From Streptomyces sp. AC558_RSS880 (GTDB lineage: Bacteria > Actinomycetota > Actinomycetes > Streptomycetales > Streptomycetaceae), in assembly GCF_019049255.1 (NCBI RefSeq), contig NZ_JAGMUJ010000047.1, forward strand, positions 18,603 to 82,602: a DNA stretch of 64,000 nt, in the 5' to 3' direction. The notes below the pieces were generated by a model. The model did not search any database. It had not been told where the DNA came from and worked only from the letters and a program-made list of their open reading frames with translations. A program made the translations under genes and the position numbers. Of the stretch, positions 1 through 6,729 are shown one piece after another; within the stretch, counting starts at the first letter, position 1, and each line of letters begins with the position of its first letter.

Positions 1-689
1 CGCAGCAGCAGGGCCAGCGACAGGGCGGTGGCGCCCCACGGCAGGGTGCACAGCGCCGTCGCCCCCGGCACCGTACGGACCGAGGGGGCGTCGTCCGGAT
101 CGGTGGCGGGCCAGGGGGCGACACAGACCACCGTGTGCGGACCGTCGGCGCGGTTGCCGAGGGCGGTGCGCAGCTCGGCGACCGCCATCTCCCGCTGCCA
201 GTCCCGCTCCGCCGTCAGCACCGCCCGCAACTCGCGCGTGAGGTCGGCGCCGTGCTGCGCCTCGTCCGCGAGCAGCGCCCCGATCCGGGCCGTCACCCCC
301 ATGGCCGCGCCCAGCTGCCGCTCGGAGGGGCCCGGGTCGTAGTCGAGCAGCCAGACGTAGCCGAGGACGACTCCCCGATGGCGTACCGGCAGACAGATCC
401 GTCCCCGGTGGACACCCGCCTCGGGAGTGCGCGGAATGCGGACCGGGCCGGTCGCCCGGGTGATGCCGAAACCCTCGAACCAGGCGCGGACGGCGGCCGT
501 CGAACGGCGGGTCAGGATCGAGCGGGTGCGCACCGGGTCCAGCACGGACGGATCGAGGTCGCCCTCGCTGTCGTACGCCCCGAAGGCGATCAGCTCGAAA
601 TCCCGGTTCTCCAGGGTCGCCGGAGCGCCGAGCAGCTCCGAGATCTCGTCCACCAGCTCCTGGTAGTCGTCCCTGTGTTCCGACGTCAC
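1..689 (-). CDS. PucR/CdaR-type transcriptional regulator, N-terminal part (cut by window edge)
   Basis: About 229 residues of a regulator are visible; the rest lies left of the window. I place the start at a GTG (protein begins VTSEHRDDYQELVDEISELL), because coding-type codon use stops just upstream. The visible part has a small sensory-like region (GAPATLENRDFELIAFGAYD) and the segment GVVLGYVWLLDYD, as in the N-terminal half of PucR/CdaR-like regulators; the usual C-terminal PucR helix-turn-helix would be outside. It is divergent from proline dehydrogenase. Regulators in this position in actinomycetes often control the proline catabolism genes, so local control of putA and pruA is a reasonable inference. 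No DNA-binding domain can be seen, so the family call is moderate. Confidence 0.7.
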   Translation of the reverse strand, partial: MTSEHRDDYQELVDEISELLGAPATLENRDFELIAFGAYDSEGDLDPSVLDPVRTRSILTRRSTAAVRAWFEGFGITRATGPVRIPRTPEAGVHRGRICLPVRHRGVVLGYVWLLDYDPGPSERQLGAAMGVTARIGALLADEAQHGADLTRELRAVLTAERDWQREMAVAELRTALGNRADGPHTVVCVAPWPATDPDDAPSVRTVPGATALCTLPWGATALSLALLL

Positions 690-866
690 CCGGGCATTCT
701 GCCGCAAAGCCCCGAGTCCTTCATACATCTGTCTGAGATCCGCGGCGCGGATGCGTGACAGCTGTCGATGGCCCACGATCGGGGGCATCCGTAGGTTTCA
801 CGGTGGTTCTCCGTGCCGTACCCGAATCGTCGGGTGACGGCCTCATGCAGCTTGTGGAGGTGCCCC
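690..866. promoter_or_regulatory. Divergent control region, regulator / proline dehydrogenase
   Basis: This 177-bp gap separates two divergent starts and must hold both promoters. I see no convincing -35/-10 pair. The only clear signal is a Shine-Dalgarno-like GTGGAGG at 854-860, six bases before the proline dehydrogenase GTG. Confidence 0.4.
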
Positions 867-1793
867 GTGCTGGGTCCCGTGATTCTCGCCGCGTCGCGCA
901 GCGACCGGATGCGACGCCTGATCTCGGCGGCCCCGGTGACCAAGCAGGTCGTCGACCGCTTCATCCCCGGGGAGACCGTCGACGAGGTCCTGCCGATCAT
1001 CCGGGAACTCACCGGCAACGGCCTGGAACTCACCATGGACGTCGTCGGCGAGGACATCACCACCCCCGAGCAGGCCGCCGCCGCCCGTGACGCGTACCTG
1101 GAGCTGATCGACCGGCTCAAGCCGCTGGAGCTCGGCACCCGCGCCGAGATGTCGGTGAAGCTGTCGATGTTCGGCCAGGCCCTCCCCGGCGGCCACGAGC
1201 TGGCCCTCGCCAACGTCCGCCCGGTCGTCGAGGCCGCCGCCGAGATCGGCACCACGGTCACGCTGGACGCCGAGGACCACACCACCCTCGACTCGATGTT
1301 CGCCATCCACGAGGAGCTGCGGAAGGACGTCCCGCAGACGGGCTGCGTCATCCAGGCCTACCTCTTCCGCACCGAGGAGGACGCGCGCCGCCTCGCCGCG
1401 GCCGGCAGTCGCGTACGGTTGGTGAAGGGCGCCTACAAGGAGCCCGCCGAGGTCGCCTACCAGCAGAAGCACGAGATCGACAAGGCGTACGTGCGCATCC
1501 TGCGGACGCTGATGGAGGGCGAGGGCTACCCGATGATCGGGTCCCACGACCCGCGCCTGATCTCCATCACCCAGGAACTGGCCCGCACCGCCGGGCGCAA
1601 GCTCGACGAGTACGAGTTCCAGATGCTCTACGGCATCCGCAGCGACGAGCACCTGCGACTGGCCGCCGAGGGCCACCGCATGCGCGTCTACACGGCCTAC
1701 GGCACCGACTGGTACGGCTACTTCATGCGACGACTGGCTGAGAAGCCCGCGAATCTGCGGTTCTTCCTGCGGAGCATGATCAGTCGTGGCTGA
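867..1793 (+). CDS. putA: Proline dehydrogenase (monofunctional)
   Basis: FAD enzyme oxidising L-proline to 1-pyrroline-5-carboxylate, the first step of proline catabolism. The protein is 308 residues, typical of monofunctional ProDH rather than the fused PutA of proteobacteria. It starts LGPVILAASRSDRMRRL; characteristic TIM-barrel segments are VTLDAEDHTT, IQAYLFRTEEDA, RLVKGAYKEPAE and EFQMLYGIR, and the C-terminal part carries RVYTAYGTDWYGYFMRRLAEKPAN. I chose the GTG at 867 over an in-frame ATG at 813 because GTGGAGG lies six bases upstream and the family starts here. It is followed by the P5C dehydrogenase gene. Oddity: the last 23 codons use several A/T-ending codons rare in this genome, and a diverged second copy of them lies 70 bp downstream (see findings). 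Some authors call this gene pruB or prodh. Confidence 0.95.
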   Translation: MLGPVILAASRSDRMRRLISAAPVTKQVVDRFIPGETVDEVLPIIRELTGNGLELTMDVVGEDITTPEQAAAARDAYLELIDRLKPLELGTRAEMSVKLSMFGQALPGGHELALANVRPVVEAAAEIGTTVTLDAEDHTTLDSMFAIHEELRKDVPQTGCVIQAYLFRTEEDARRLAAAGSRVRLVKGAYKEPAEVAYQQKHEIDKAYVRILRTLMEGEGYPMIGSHDPRLISITQELARTAGRKLDEYEFQMLYGIRSDEHLRLAAEGHRMRVYTAYGTDWYGYFMRRLAEKPANLRFFLRSMISRG

Positions 1794-1802
1794 GACAACT
1801 CG

Positions 1803-1863
1803 GCTGTGCCGCAGCCCCGGCCCCGGCCGGGGGGCCGGGGGTTGTCCCCCGGGAAGGCACAGC
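1803..1863. repeat. GC-rich palindromic element between proline dehydrogenase and its duplicated tail
   Basis: An outer 8-bp inverted repeat (GCTGTGCC at 1803-1810, GGCACAGC at 1856-1863) encloses an inner 10-bp one (CCCCGGCCCC at 1815-1824, GGGGCCGGGG at 1831-1840, six-base loop). The outer arm ends exactly one base before the duplicated proline dehydrogenase tail. It could be a terminator, but there is no T-run. It could also be the remnant of a small palindromic mobile repeat. Confidence 0.6.
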
Positions 1864-1932
1864 ATGCGACGGCTCGCGGAGAAGCCCGCCAACCTGCGGT
1901 TCTTCGCCCGAAGCATGATCACCAAGGGCTGA
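1864..1932 (+). pseudogene. Duplicated 3' end of proline dehydrogenase (23 codons including stop)
   Basis: This 69-base stretch reads MRRLAEKPANLRFFARSMIT then KG and a TGA. It matches the last 22 residues of the intact gene upstream (positions 1725-1793) at 19 of 22 residues, with 14 mismatches in 69 bases, mostly synonymous. It has no ribosome-binding site. It uses typical high-GC codons, whereas the intact gene's own tail uses CGA, GCT, AAT, AGT and CGT. This copy may therefore be the displaced original end. Confidence 0.8.
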
Positions 1933-1967
1933 CACCACACCGCTCACGACAAGGAGTTACGCCACCC

Positions 1968-3599
1968 ATGGACGCTGTGACCCAGGTCCCCACCCCCGTC
2001 AACGAGCCGGTGCACGGCTACGCTCCCGGGACGCCCGAGCGCGCCCGGCTGGAGGCCAAGCTCAAGGAGCTGGCCGACAACCCGATCGACCTCCCCTGCA
2101 CCATCGGCGGCGAGAAGCGGATGGGCGGCGGCGAGCGCTTCGACGTCGTGCAGCCGCACAACCACAAGGCCCGCCTGGGCACCTACGCCAACGCCACGCA
2201 GGCGGACGCCCGGGACGCGATCGACGCGGCCCTCGCCGCCGCGCCCGCCTGGCGCGCGATGTCGTTCGACGACCGTGCGGCGATCATCCTGCGCGCCGCC
2301 GAGCTGCTGGCCGGCCCCTGGCGCGAGACCATCGCCGCCTCCACCATGCTGGGCCAGTCCAAGACCGCCCAGCAGGCCGAGATCGACAGCCCCTGCGAGC
2401 TGGTCGACTTCTGGCGCTTCAACGTCCACTACGCGCGCGGCATCCTCGCCGAGCAGCCCCCGGCCAACTCCCCGGGCGTGTGGAACCGCCTCGACCACCG
2501 CCCGCTGGAGGGCTTCGTCTACGCGATCACGCCGTTCAACTTCAGCGCGATCGCCGCCAACCTGCCCACCGCGCCGGCCCTCATGGGCAACGTGGTGGTC
2601 TGGAAGCCGTCCCCGACGCAGACCCACGCCGCCGTGCTGCTGATGCGGCTGCTTGAGGAGGCCGGTCTGCCCAAGGGCGTCATCAACCTGGTCACCGGTG
2701 ACGGCCTGGAGGTCTCCGAGGTCGCCCTGAACCACCGGGACCTGGCCGGCATCCACTTCACCGGCTCGACCAAGACCTTCCAGCACCTGTGGAAGACGGT
2801 CGGCCAGAACATCGAGAAGTACCGCACCTACCCGCGTCTGGTCGGCGAGACCGGCGGCAAGGACTTCGTCGTCGCCCACCCCAGCGCCGACCCCGCGATC
2901 CTCAAGACCGCGCTGACCCGCGGCGCCTTCGAGTACCAGGGCCAGAAGTGCAGCGCCACCTCGCGCGCGTACATCCCGGCGTCGATCTGGAACTCCGGCT
3001 TCAAGGAGGAGTTCGCGGCCGAGGTCGACGGCATCAAGATGGGTGACGTCACCGACCTGTCCAACTTCATCGGCGCCGTCATCGACGAGCGGTCCTTCGC
3101 CAAGAACAAGGCCGCCATCGACCGTGCCAAGGAGGACGCCTCCTGCACGATCGTCGCGGGCGGCTCCTACGACGACTCCGAGGGCTGGTTCGTCCGCCCG
3201 ACCGTCATCGAGTGCGACGACCCGGAGAACGAGGTGTTCCGCACCGAGTACTTCGGCCCGATCCTCGCCGTGCACGTCTACGACGACGAGAAGTACGACG
3301 AGATGCTGACCCAGATGGAGTCGGTGTCCGACTACGCCCTCACCGGCTCGGTCATCGCCAACGACCGCGCGGCGGCGGCGTACACGATGGAGAAGCTGCG
3401 CTACGCGGCCGGCAACTTCTACATCAACGACAAGTCGACCGGCGCCGTCGTCGGCCAGCAGCCCTTCGGCGGCGGCCGTGCCTCCGGCACCAACGACAAG
3501 GCCGGCGCCCCGCAGAACCTGATGCGCTGGACGCTGACCCGCGCCATCAAGGAGACGCTGGTCCCGCCGACCGACTACGGCTACCCGCACATGGGCTGA
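1968..3599 (+). CDS. pruA: 1-pyrroline-5-carboxylate dehydrogenase
   Basis: Aldehyde dehydrogenase family enzyme that oxidises P5C/glutamate semialdehyde to glutamate, the second step of proline catabolism; cytosolic and NAD-dependent. It has 543 residues, the usual length of the PutA/RocA-type subfamily. Visible ALDH motifs are ITPFNFSAI and VVWKPSPTQ (cofactor binding), FTGS, LVGETGGKD with the general base Glu at about 294, and GQKCSATSR with the catalytic Cys at about 328. The start is an ATG with AAGGAG 11 bases upstream; the open frame extends further upstream but that part carries the relic tail of the previous gene. It probably shares a transcript with proline dehydrogenase despite the intervening palindrome. 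A strong hairpin follows the stop. Confidence 0.97.
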   Translation: MDAVTQVPTPVNEPVHGYAPGTPERARLEAKLKELADNPIDLPCTIGGEKRMGGGERFDVVQPHNHKARLGTYANATQADARDAIDAALAAAPAWRAMSFDDRAAIILRAAELLAGPWRETIAASTMLGQSKTAQQAEIDSPCELVDFWRFNVHYARGILAEQPPANSPGVWNRLDHRPLEGFVYAITPFNFSAIAANLPTAPALMGNVVVWKPSPTQTHAAVLLMRLLEEAGLPKGVINLVTGDGLEVSEVALNHRDLAGIHFTGSTKTFQHLWKTVGQNIEKYRTYPRLVGETGGKDFVVAHPSADPAILKTALTRGAFEYQGQKCSATSRAYIPASIWNSGFKEEFAAEVDGIKMGDVTDLSNFIGAVIDERSFAKNKAAIDRAKEDASCTIVAGGSYDDSEGWFVRPTVIECDDPENEVFRTEYFGPILAVHVYDDEKYDEMLTQMESVSDYALTGSVIANDRAAAAYTMEKLRYAAGNFYINDKSTGAVVGQQPFGGGRASGTNDKAGAPQNLMRWTLTRAIKETLVPPTDYGYPHMG

Positions 3600-3617
3600 C
3601 GCCCACCCCGACCCCGG

Positions 3618-3648
3618 ACGGGCCAGGTCACCCCCCGACCTGGCCCGT
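3618..3648 (+). terminator. Intrinsic terminator after pruA
   Basis: A perfect 12-bp stem (3618-3629 with 3637-3648) with a seven-base loop lies 19 bases after the pruA stop, followed by a T-rich stretch ending in TTTT. Confidence 0.8.
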
Positions 3649-3901
3649 TCGGTGTTTTCGCAGGTGGGAGCGGTGTGACCCGGGCTGCCGTCTCAGATAG
3701 TAGGAAGTCCGAGTAATTGTGCAGACAGAAGCAGTCCGCTCCTCTAGTTTTGTAGGAGCCGAACGACTCGCTCGATCAAGCGAACGGCGGTCGTGAGCCG
3801 GGCCCCGCGCAGGCAACCCCTGCGGCCCGCCGCTCCCCGCCCCACTCGGCGTCTCGCAACCCCTTTCCGCACTCCACGTACGCCGAAGGAGTCGATGACC
3901 C
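3649..3901 (+). promoter_or_regulatory. AT-richer leader region before the small basic ORF and leuB
   Basis: No gene of its own. The segment 3691-3790 is distinctly less GC-rich than its surroundings. It contains TAGTAGG at 3699-3705, GAGTAATTGTGCAGACAG just after it, and a short hairpin CTCCT...AGGAG around 3739-3758. I take it as the transcription start and leader region for the small ORF at 3902 and perhaps leuB. A ribosome-binding site GAAGGAG lies at 3885-3891. No individual -35/-10 pair is secure. Confidence 0.4.
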
Positions 3902-4033
3902 ATGGCCGAGACGACCGTCCGCCGCCGCGTCCGTCACACCTCCCGCACCAGTGAATCCGACCGCAAGAACGCCGCCGCGGCGCTCCAGCGCGCCCTCGAC
4001 CGCAGGGACAACGGCGGCTCGACCGGCCACTGA
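3902..4033 (+). CDS. Small basic hypothetical protein upstream of leuB
   Basis: A 43-residue protein (starts MAETTVRRRVRHTSRTSESD, ends NGGSTGH) rich in Arg, Ser and Thr, with the segment RKNAAAALQRALDRRD that could form one amphipathic helix. Support for it being real: GAAGGAG ten bases before the ATG, normal Streptomyces codon use, and a position 67 bp before leuB where I recall a small hypothetical gene in S. coelicolor. No family recognised. It has no run of Leu codons, so it is not an obvious leucine leader peptide. It may simply be a small protein co-transcribed with leuB. Confidence 0.6.
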   Translation: MAETTVRRRVRHTSRTSESDRKNAAAALQRALDRRDNGGSTGH

Positions 4034-4100
4034 CACGCCGACGACGTCCGTATGCCGGACGCCGCATGTCATCCCGTGGGACGAGGAGTAAGGTGCCCGC

Positions 4101-5144
4101 ATGTCTCGCAGCCTCAATCTCGCAGTGATCCCCGGTGACGGCATCGGCCAGGAGGTCGTGGCCGAAGGCCTGAAGGTCCTCTCCGCCGTCCTTCCGCAGG
4201 ATGTGAAGCTGGAGACCAAGGAGTACGACTTCGGCGCCAAGCGCTACCACGCCACCGGTGAGACCCTCACCGACGCCGACCTCGACGAGCTGAAGCGGCA
4301 CGACGCCATCCTGCTCGGCGCCATCGGCGACCCGTCGGTCCCCTCCGGCGTCCTCGAGCGCGGCTTCCTGCTCAAGCTCCGCTTCGCCTTCGACCACCAC
4401 GTCAACCTGCGGCCGAGCAAGCTCCTCCCGGGTGTCGCCACGCCGCTCGCCGGGCAGCCCGAGATCGACTTCGTGGTCGTCCGCGAAGGCACCGAGGGCC
4501 CCTACACGGGCAACGGCGGCACCATCCGCAAGGGCACGCCGCACGAGGTCGCCACCGAGGTGTCCGTCAACACGGCCTTCGGTGTCGAGCGAGTGGTCCG
4601 CGACGCCTTCGCCCGCGCCCAGGCCCGCCCGCGCAAGAAGCTCACGCTGGTCCACAAGAACAACGTGCTGACCTTCGCCGGCCACCTGTGGACGAACGTC
4701 TTCAACAAGGTGGCCGAGGAGTACCCCGAGGTCACCACCGACTACATCCACGTCGACGCCGCGACGATCTACCTGGTCACCGACCCGGGCCGGTTCGACG
4801 TCATCGTCACCGACAACCTCTTCGGCGACATCATCACCGACCTCGCCGCGGCCGTCTCCGGCGGCATCGGCGTCGCGGCCTCCGGCAACATCAACCCGGA
4901 CCGCGCGTACCCGTCCATGTTCGAGCCCGTGCACGGCTCGGCCCCGGACATCGCCGGCCAGGGCAAGGCCGACCCCAGCGCCACGGTCCTGTCCGTCGCC
5001 CTCCTGCTGCGCCACCTCGGCCACGACGCCGAGGCGGCCCGCATCGAGGACGCCGTCTCCGCCGACCTCGCGGAGCGCGGCGGCCTGCCCGCCCGCAGCA
5101 CCTCGGAGATCGGCGACGCGCTCGCCGCACGAGTAGCCGGCTGA
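4101..5144 (+). CDS. leuB: 3-isopropylmalate dehydrogenase
   Basis: Third enzyme of leucine biosynthesis: oxidative decarboxylation of (2R,3S)-3-isopropylmalate to 4-methyl-2-oxopentanoate with NAD. 347 residues, full length for the shorter actinobacterial class. Motifs seen: LAVIPGDGIGQEV at the N terminus, AILLGAIGDPSVPSGVLERG, LRPSKLLPGV, VHKNNVLTF, the metal-binding IVTDNLFGDIITDLAAAVSGGIG, and EPVHGSAPDIAGQGKADP. The ATG is preceded by GAGGAGTAAGG. In this organism the enzyme probably also handles methylmalate in the citramalate route, because cimA lies 3 kb downstream. A terminator follows immediately. Confidence 0.97.
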   Translation: MSRSLNLAVIPGDGIGQEVVAEGLKVLSAVLPQDVKLETKEYDFGAKRYHATGETLTDADLDELKRHDAILLGAIGDPSVPSGVLERGFLLKLRFAFDHHVNLRPSKLLPGVATPLAGQPEIDFVVVREGTEGPYTGNGGTIRKGTPHEVATEVSVNTAFGVERVVRDAFARAQARPRKKLTLVHKNNVLTFAGHLWTNVFNKVAEEYPEVTTDYIHVDAATIYLVTDPGRFDVIVTDNLFGDIITDLAAAVSGGIGVAASGNINPDRAYPSMFEPVHGSAPDIAGQGKADPSATVLSVALLLRHLGHDAEAARIEDAVSADLAERGGLPARSTSEIGDALAARVAG

Positions 5145-5170
5145 CCCGGCGCTCCATCGAGAACACTCGA

Positions 5171-5201
5171 AGCCGCCGGGTCGCATCCGCACCCGGCGGC
5201 T
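5171..5201 (+). terminator. Intrinsic terminator after leuB
   Basis: Eleven-base arms AGCCGCCGGGT (5171-5181) and ACCCGGCGGCT (5191-5201) with a nine-base loop, followed by TTTCCCCTG, 27 bases after the leuB stop. Confidence 0.8.
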
Positions 5202-5254
5202 TTCCCCTGTCCCCGCCGGGTGCCACCATCGATCACCGGGCCGCATCCACCCTG

Positions 5255-5284
5255 TTCCGTCCGCCGTCGCCCCCGGGCGATAAT
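5255..5284 (+). promoter_or_regulatory. Probable ilvE promoter
   Basis: TTCCGT (5255-5260) and GATAAT (5279-5284) separated by 18 bases form a good vegetative -35/-10 pair. Transcription would start near 5290, leaving about 100 nt of leader before ilvE. Confidence 0.5.
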
Positions 5285-5302
5285 CGAACGCGGAGCCGCG
5301 GA

Positions 5303-5380
5303 ATGAGGGAATGCTCGGACGTCCTAGCACTGGCCACCGGCCGTACGGGCGTGTGCGCGGCCCGTCACTACAACCGGTGA
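5303..5380 (+). CDS. Possible upstream ORF in the ilvE leader
   Basis: A 25-codon frame (MRECSDVLALATGRTGVCAA then RHYNR) starts about 12 bases after the inferred transcript start, with GGAG seven bases before its ATG. Its stop codon lies inside the Shine-Dalgarno of ilvE (TGAAGGA), 13 bases before the ilvE ATG, so termination here could affect ilvE initiation. It has two Cys codons and no tandem branched-chain codons. It may be fortuitous. Confidence 0.25.
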   Translation: MRECSDVLALATGRTGVCAARHYNR

Positions 5381-5393
5381 AGGACAACCACTC

Positions 5394-6482
5394 ATGACGA
5401 CGCCCACGATCGAGCTCAAGCCCTCGGCGCACCCGCTCTCGGACGCAGAGCGCGAGGCGATCCTGGCCAACCCCGGGTTCGGCCGCCACTTCACCGATCA
5501 CATGGTGACGATCAAGTGGACCGAGGGCCGCGGCTGGCACGACGGCCAGCTCGTTCCGTACGCGCCGATCTCCCTCGACCCCGCGACCACCGTCCTGCAC
5601 TACGCGCAGGAGATCTTCGAGGGCCTGAAGGCCTACCGCCAGCCCGACGGTTCCGTCGCCACCTTCCGCCCCGAGAAGAACGCCGAGCGCTTCCAGCGCT
5701 CCGCCAAGCGTCTCGCGATGCCCGAACTGCCGGTCGAGACCTTCATCGAGGCGTGCGACGCCCTCGTCACCCAGGACAAGGCATGGGTGCCGGCGCACGG
5801 CGGCGAGGAGTCCCTCTACCTGCGTCCGTTCATGATCGCGACCGAGGTCGGGCTGGGTGTGAAGCCCGCCAACGAGTACCTGTTCCTGGTCATCGCCTCC
5901 CCGGCCGGCGCCTACTTCCCGGGTGGCGTGAAGCCGGTCTCCATCTGGGTCTCCGAGGACCGCGTCCGCGCCGTCCCCGGCGGCATGGGCGACGCCAAGA
6001 CCGGCGGCAACTACGCCGCCTCCCTGCTCGCCCAGGCCGAGGCCGCCACCAAGGGCTGCGACCAGGTCTGCTACCTCGACGCGGTCGAGCACCGGTGGGT
6101 CGAGGAACTCGGCGGCATGAACCTGTACTTCGTCTACGGCGACAGGATCGTCACCCCGACCCTCAGCGGCTCCATCCTGGAGGGCGTCACCCGTGACTCC
6201 CTGCTGGGCGTCGCCCGCGACCTCGGCTACGAGGCCGTCGAGGAGCGCGTCTCCGTCGAGCAGTGGCAGCGCGACTCGGAGAACGGCACCCTCACCGAGG
6301 TCTTCGCCTGCGGTACGGCGGCCGTCATCACCCCGGTCGGCACGGTGAAGCGGGCCGGCGCCGAGTGGCGGCAGAGCGGCGGCGAGCCCGGCGAGGTCAC
6401 CCTCCGCCTGCGCCAGGCCCTCCTCGACATCCAGCGCGGCACGGCCGAGGACAAGCACGGCTGGATGCACCCGCTCGGCTGA
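5394..6482 (+). CDS. ilvE: Branched-chain amino acid aminotransferase
   Basis: PLP enzyme (fold type IV, class IV) that exchanges amino groups between glutamate and the 2-oxo acids of leucine, isoleucine and valine. 362 residues, typical of actinobacterial BCAT. Motifs: TTVLHYAQEIFEGLKAYR, LYLRPFMIATEVGLGV, MGDAKTGGNYAASLL with the PLP-binding Lys at about 202, VEELGGMNLYFVYGD, and ITPTLSGSILEGVTR-like text followed by EVFACGTAAVITPVG. The ATG is preceded by GAAGGA. It has its own promoter and terminator, so it is probably monocistronic. Confidence 0.97.
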   Translation: MTTPTIELKPSAHPLSDAEREAILANPGFGRHFTDHMVTIKWTEGRGWHDGQLVPYAPISLDPATTVLHYAQEIFEGLKAYRQPDGSVATFRPEKNAERFQRSAKRLAMPELPVETFIEACDALVTQDKAWVPAHGGEESLYLRPFMIATEVGLGVKPANEYLFLVIASPAGAYFPGGVKPVSIWVSEDRVRAVPGGMGDAKTGGNYAASLLAQAEAATKGCDQVCYLDAVEHRWVEELGGMNLYFVYGDRIVTPTLSGSILEGVTRDSLLGVARDLGYEAVEERVSVEQWQRDSENGTLTEVFACGTAAVITPVGTVKRAGAEWRQSGGEPGEVTLRLRQALLDIQRGTAEDKHGWMHPLG

Positions 6483-6502
6483 GGGTCCGCGCCCACTGGG
6501 TG

Positions 6503-6537
6503 AGGGCCGCCCCCGACTTCCGGTCGGGGGCGGCCCT
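6503..6537 (+). terminator. Intrinsic terminator after ilvE
   Basis: A 15-bp perfect stem (6503-6517 with 6523-6537) with a five-base loop, followed by TTCTCTC, 20 bases after the ilvE stop. Confidence 0.85.
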
Positions 6538-6729
6538 TTCTCTCAAGTGCCCGATGGCGCAAGGCGGTTCAGCGTCTCGCGGACGCCCGAACCCGTGTCC
6601 GGGTTGTACTGAGAACGGCGGATTGACCGGCCGGCCGGCGGTGCGGTTGGCTCTGGGGAGCCCCCGGCGCGGGGCCGGGGGAGCGGCGTCCACGGGGACA
6701 CGGGGACACGGGGAAACTGGGGGAGAGCC

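Noticed and set aside
843..1940. Long open frames antisense to the proline dehydrogenase, P5C dehydrogenase and other genes
   Set aside because: In high-GC DNA the complementary frames stay open by codon bias. The translations are low-complexity Arg/Gly/Val strings without family motifs or ribosome-binding sites.
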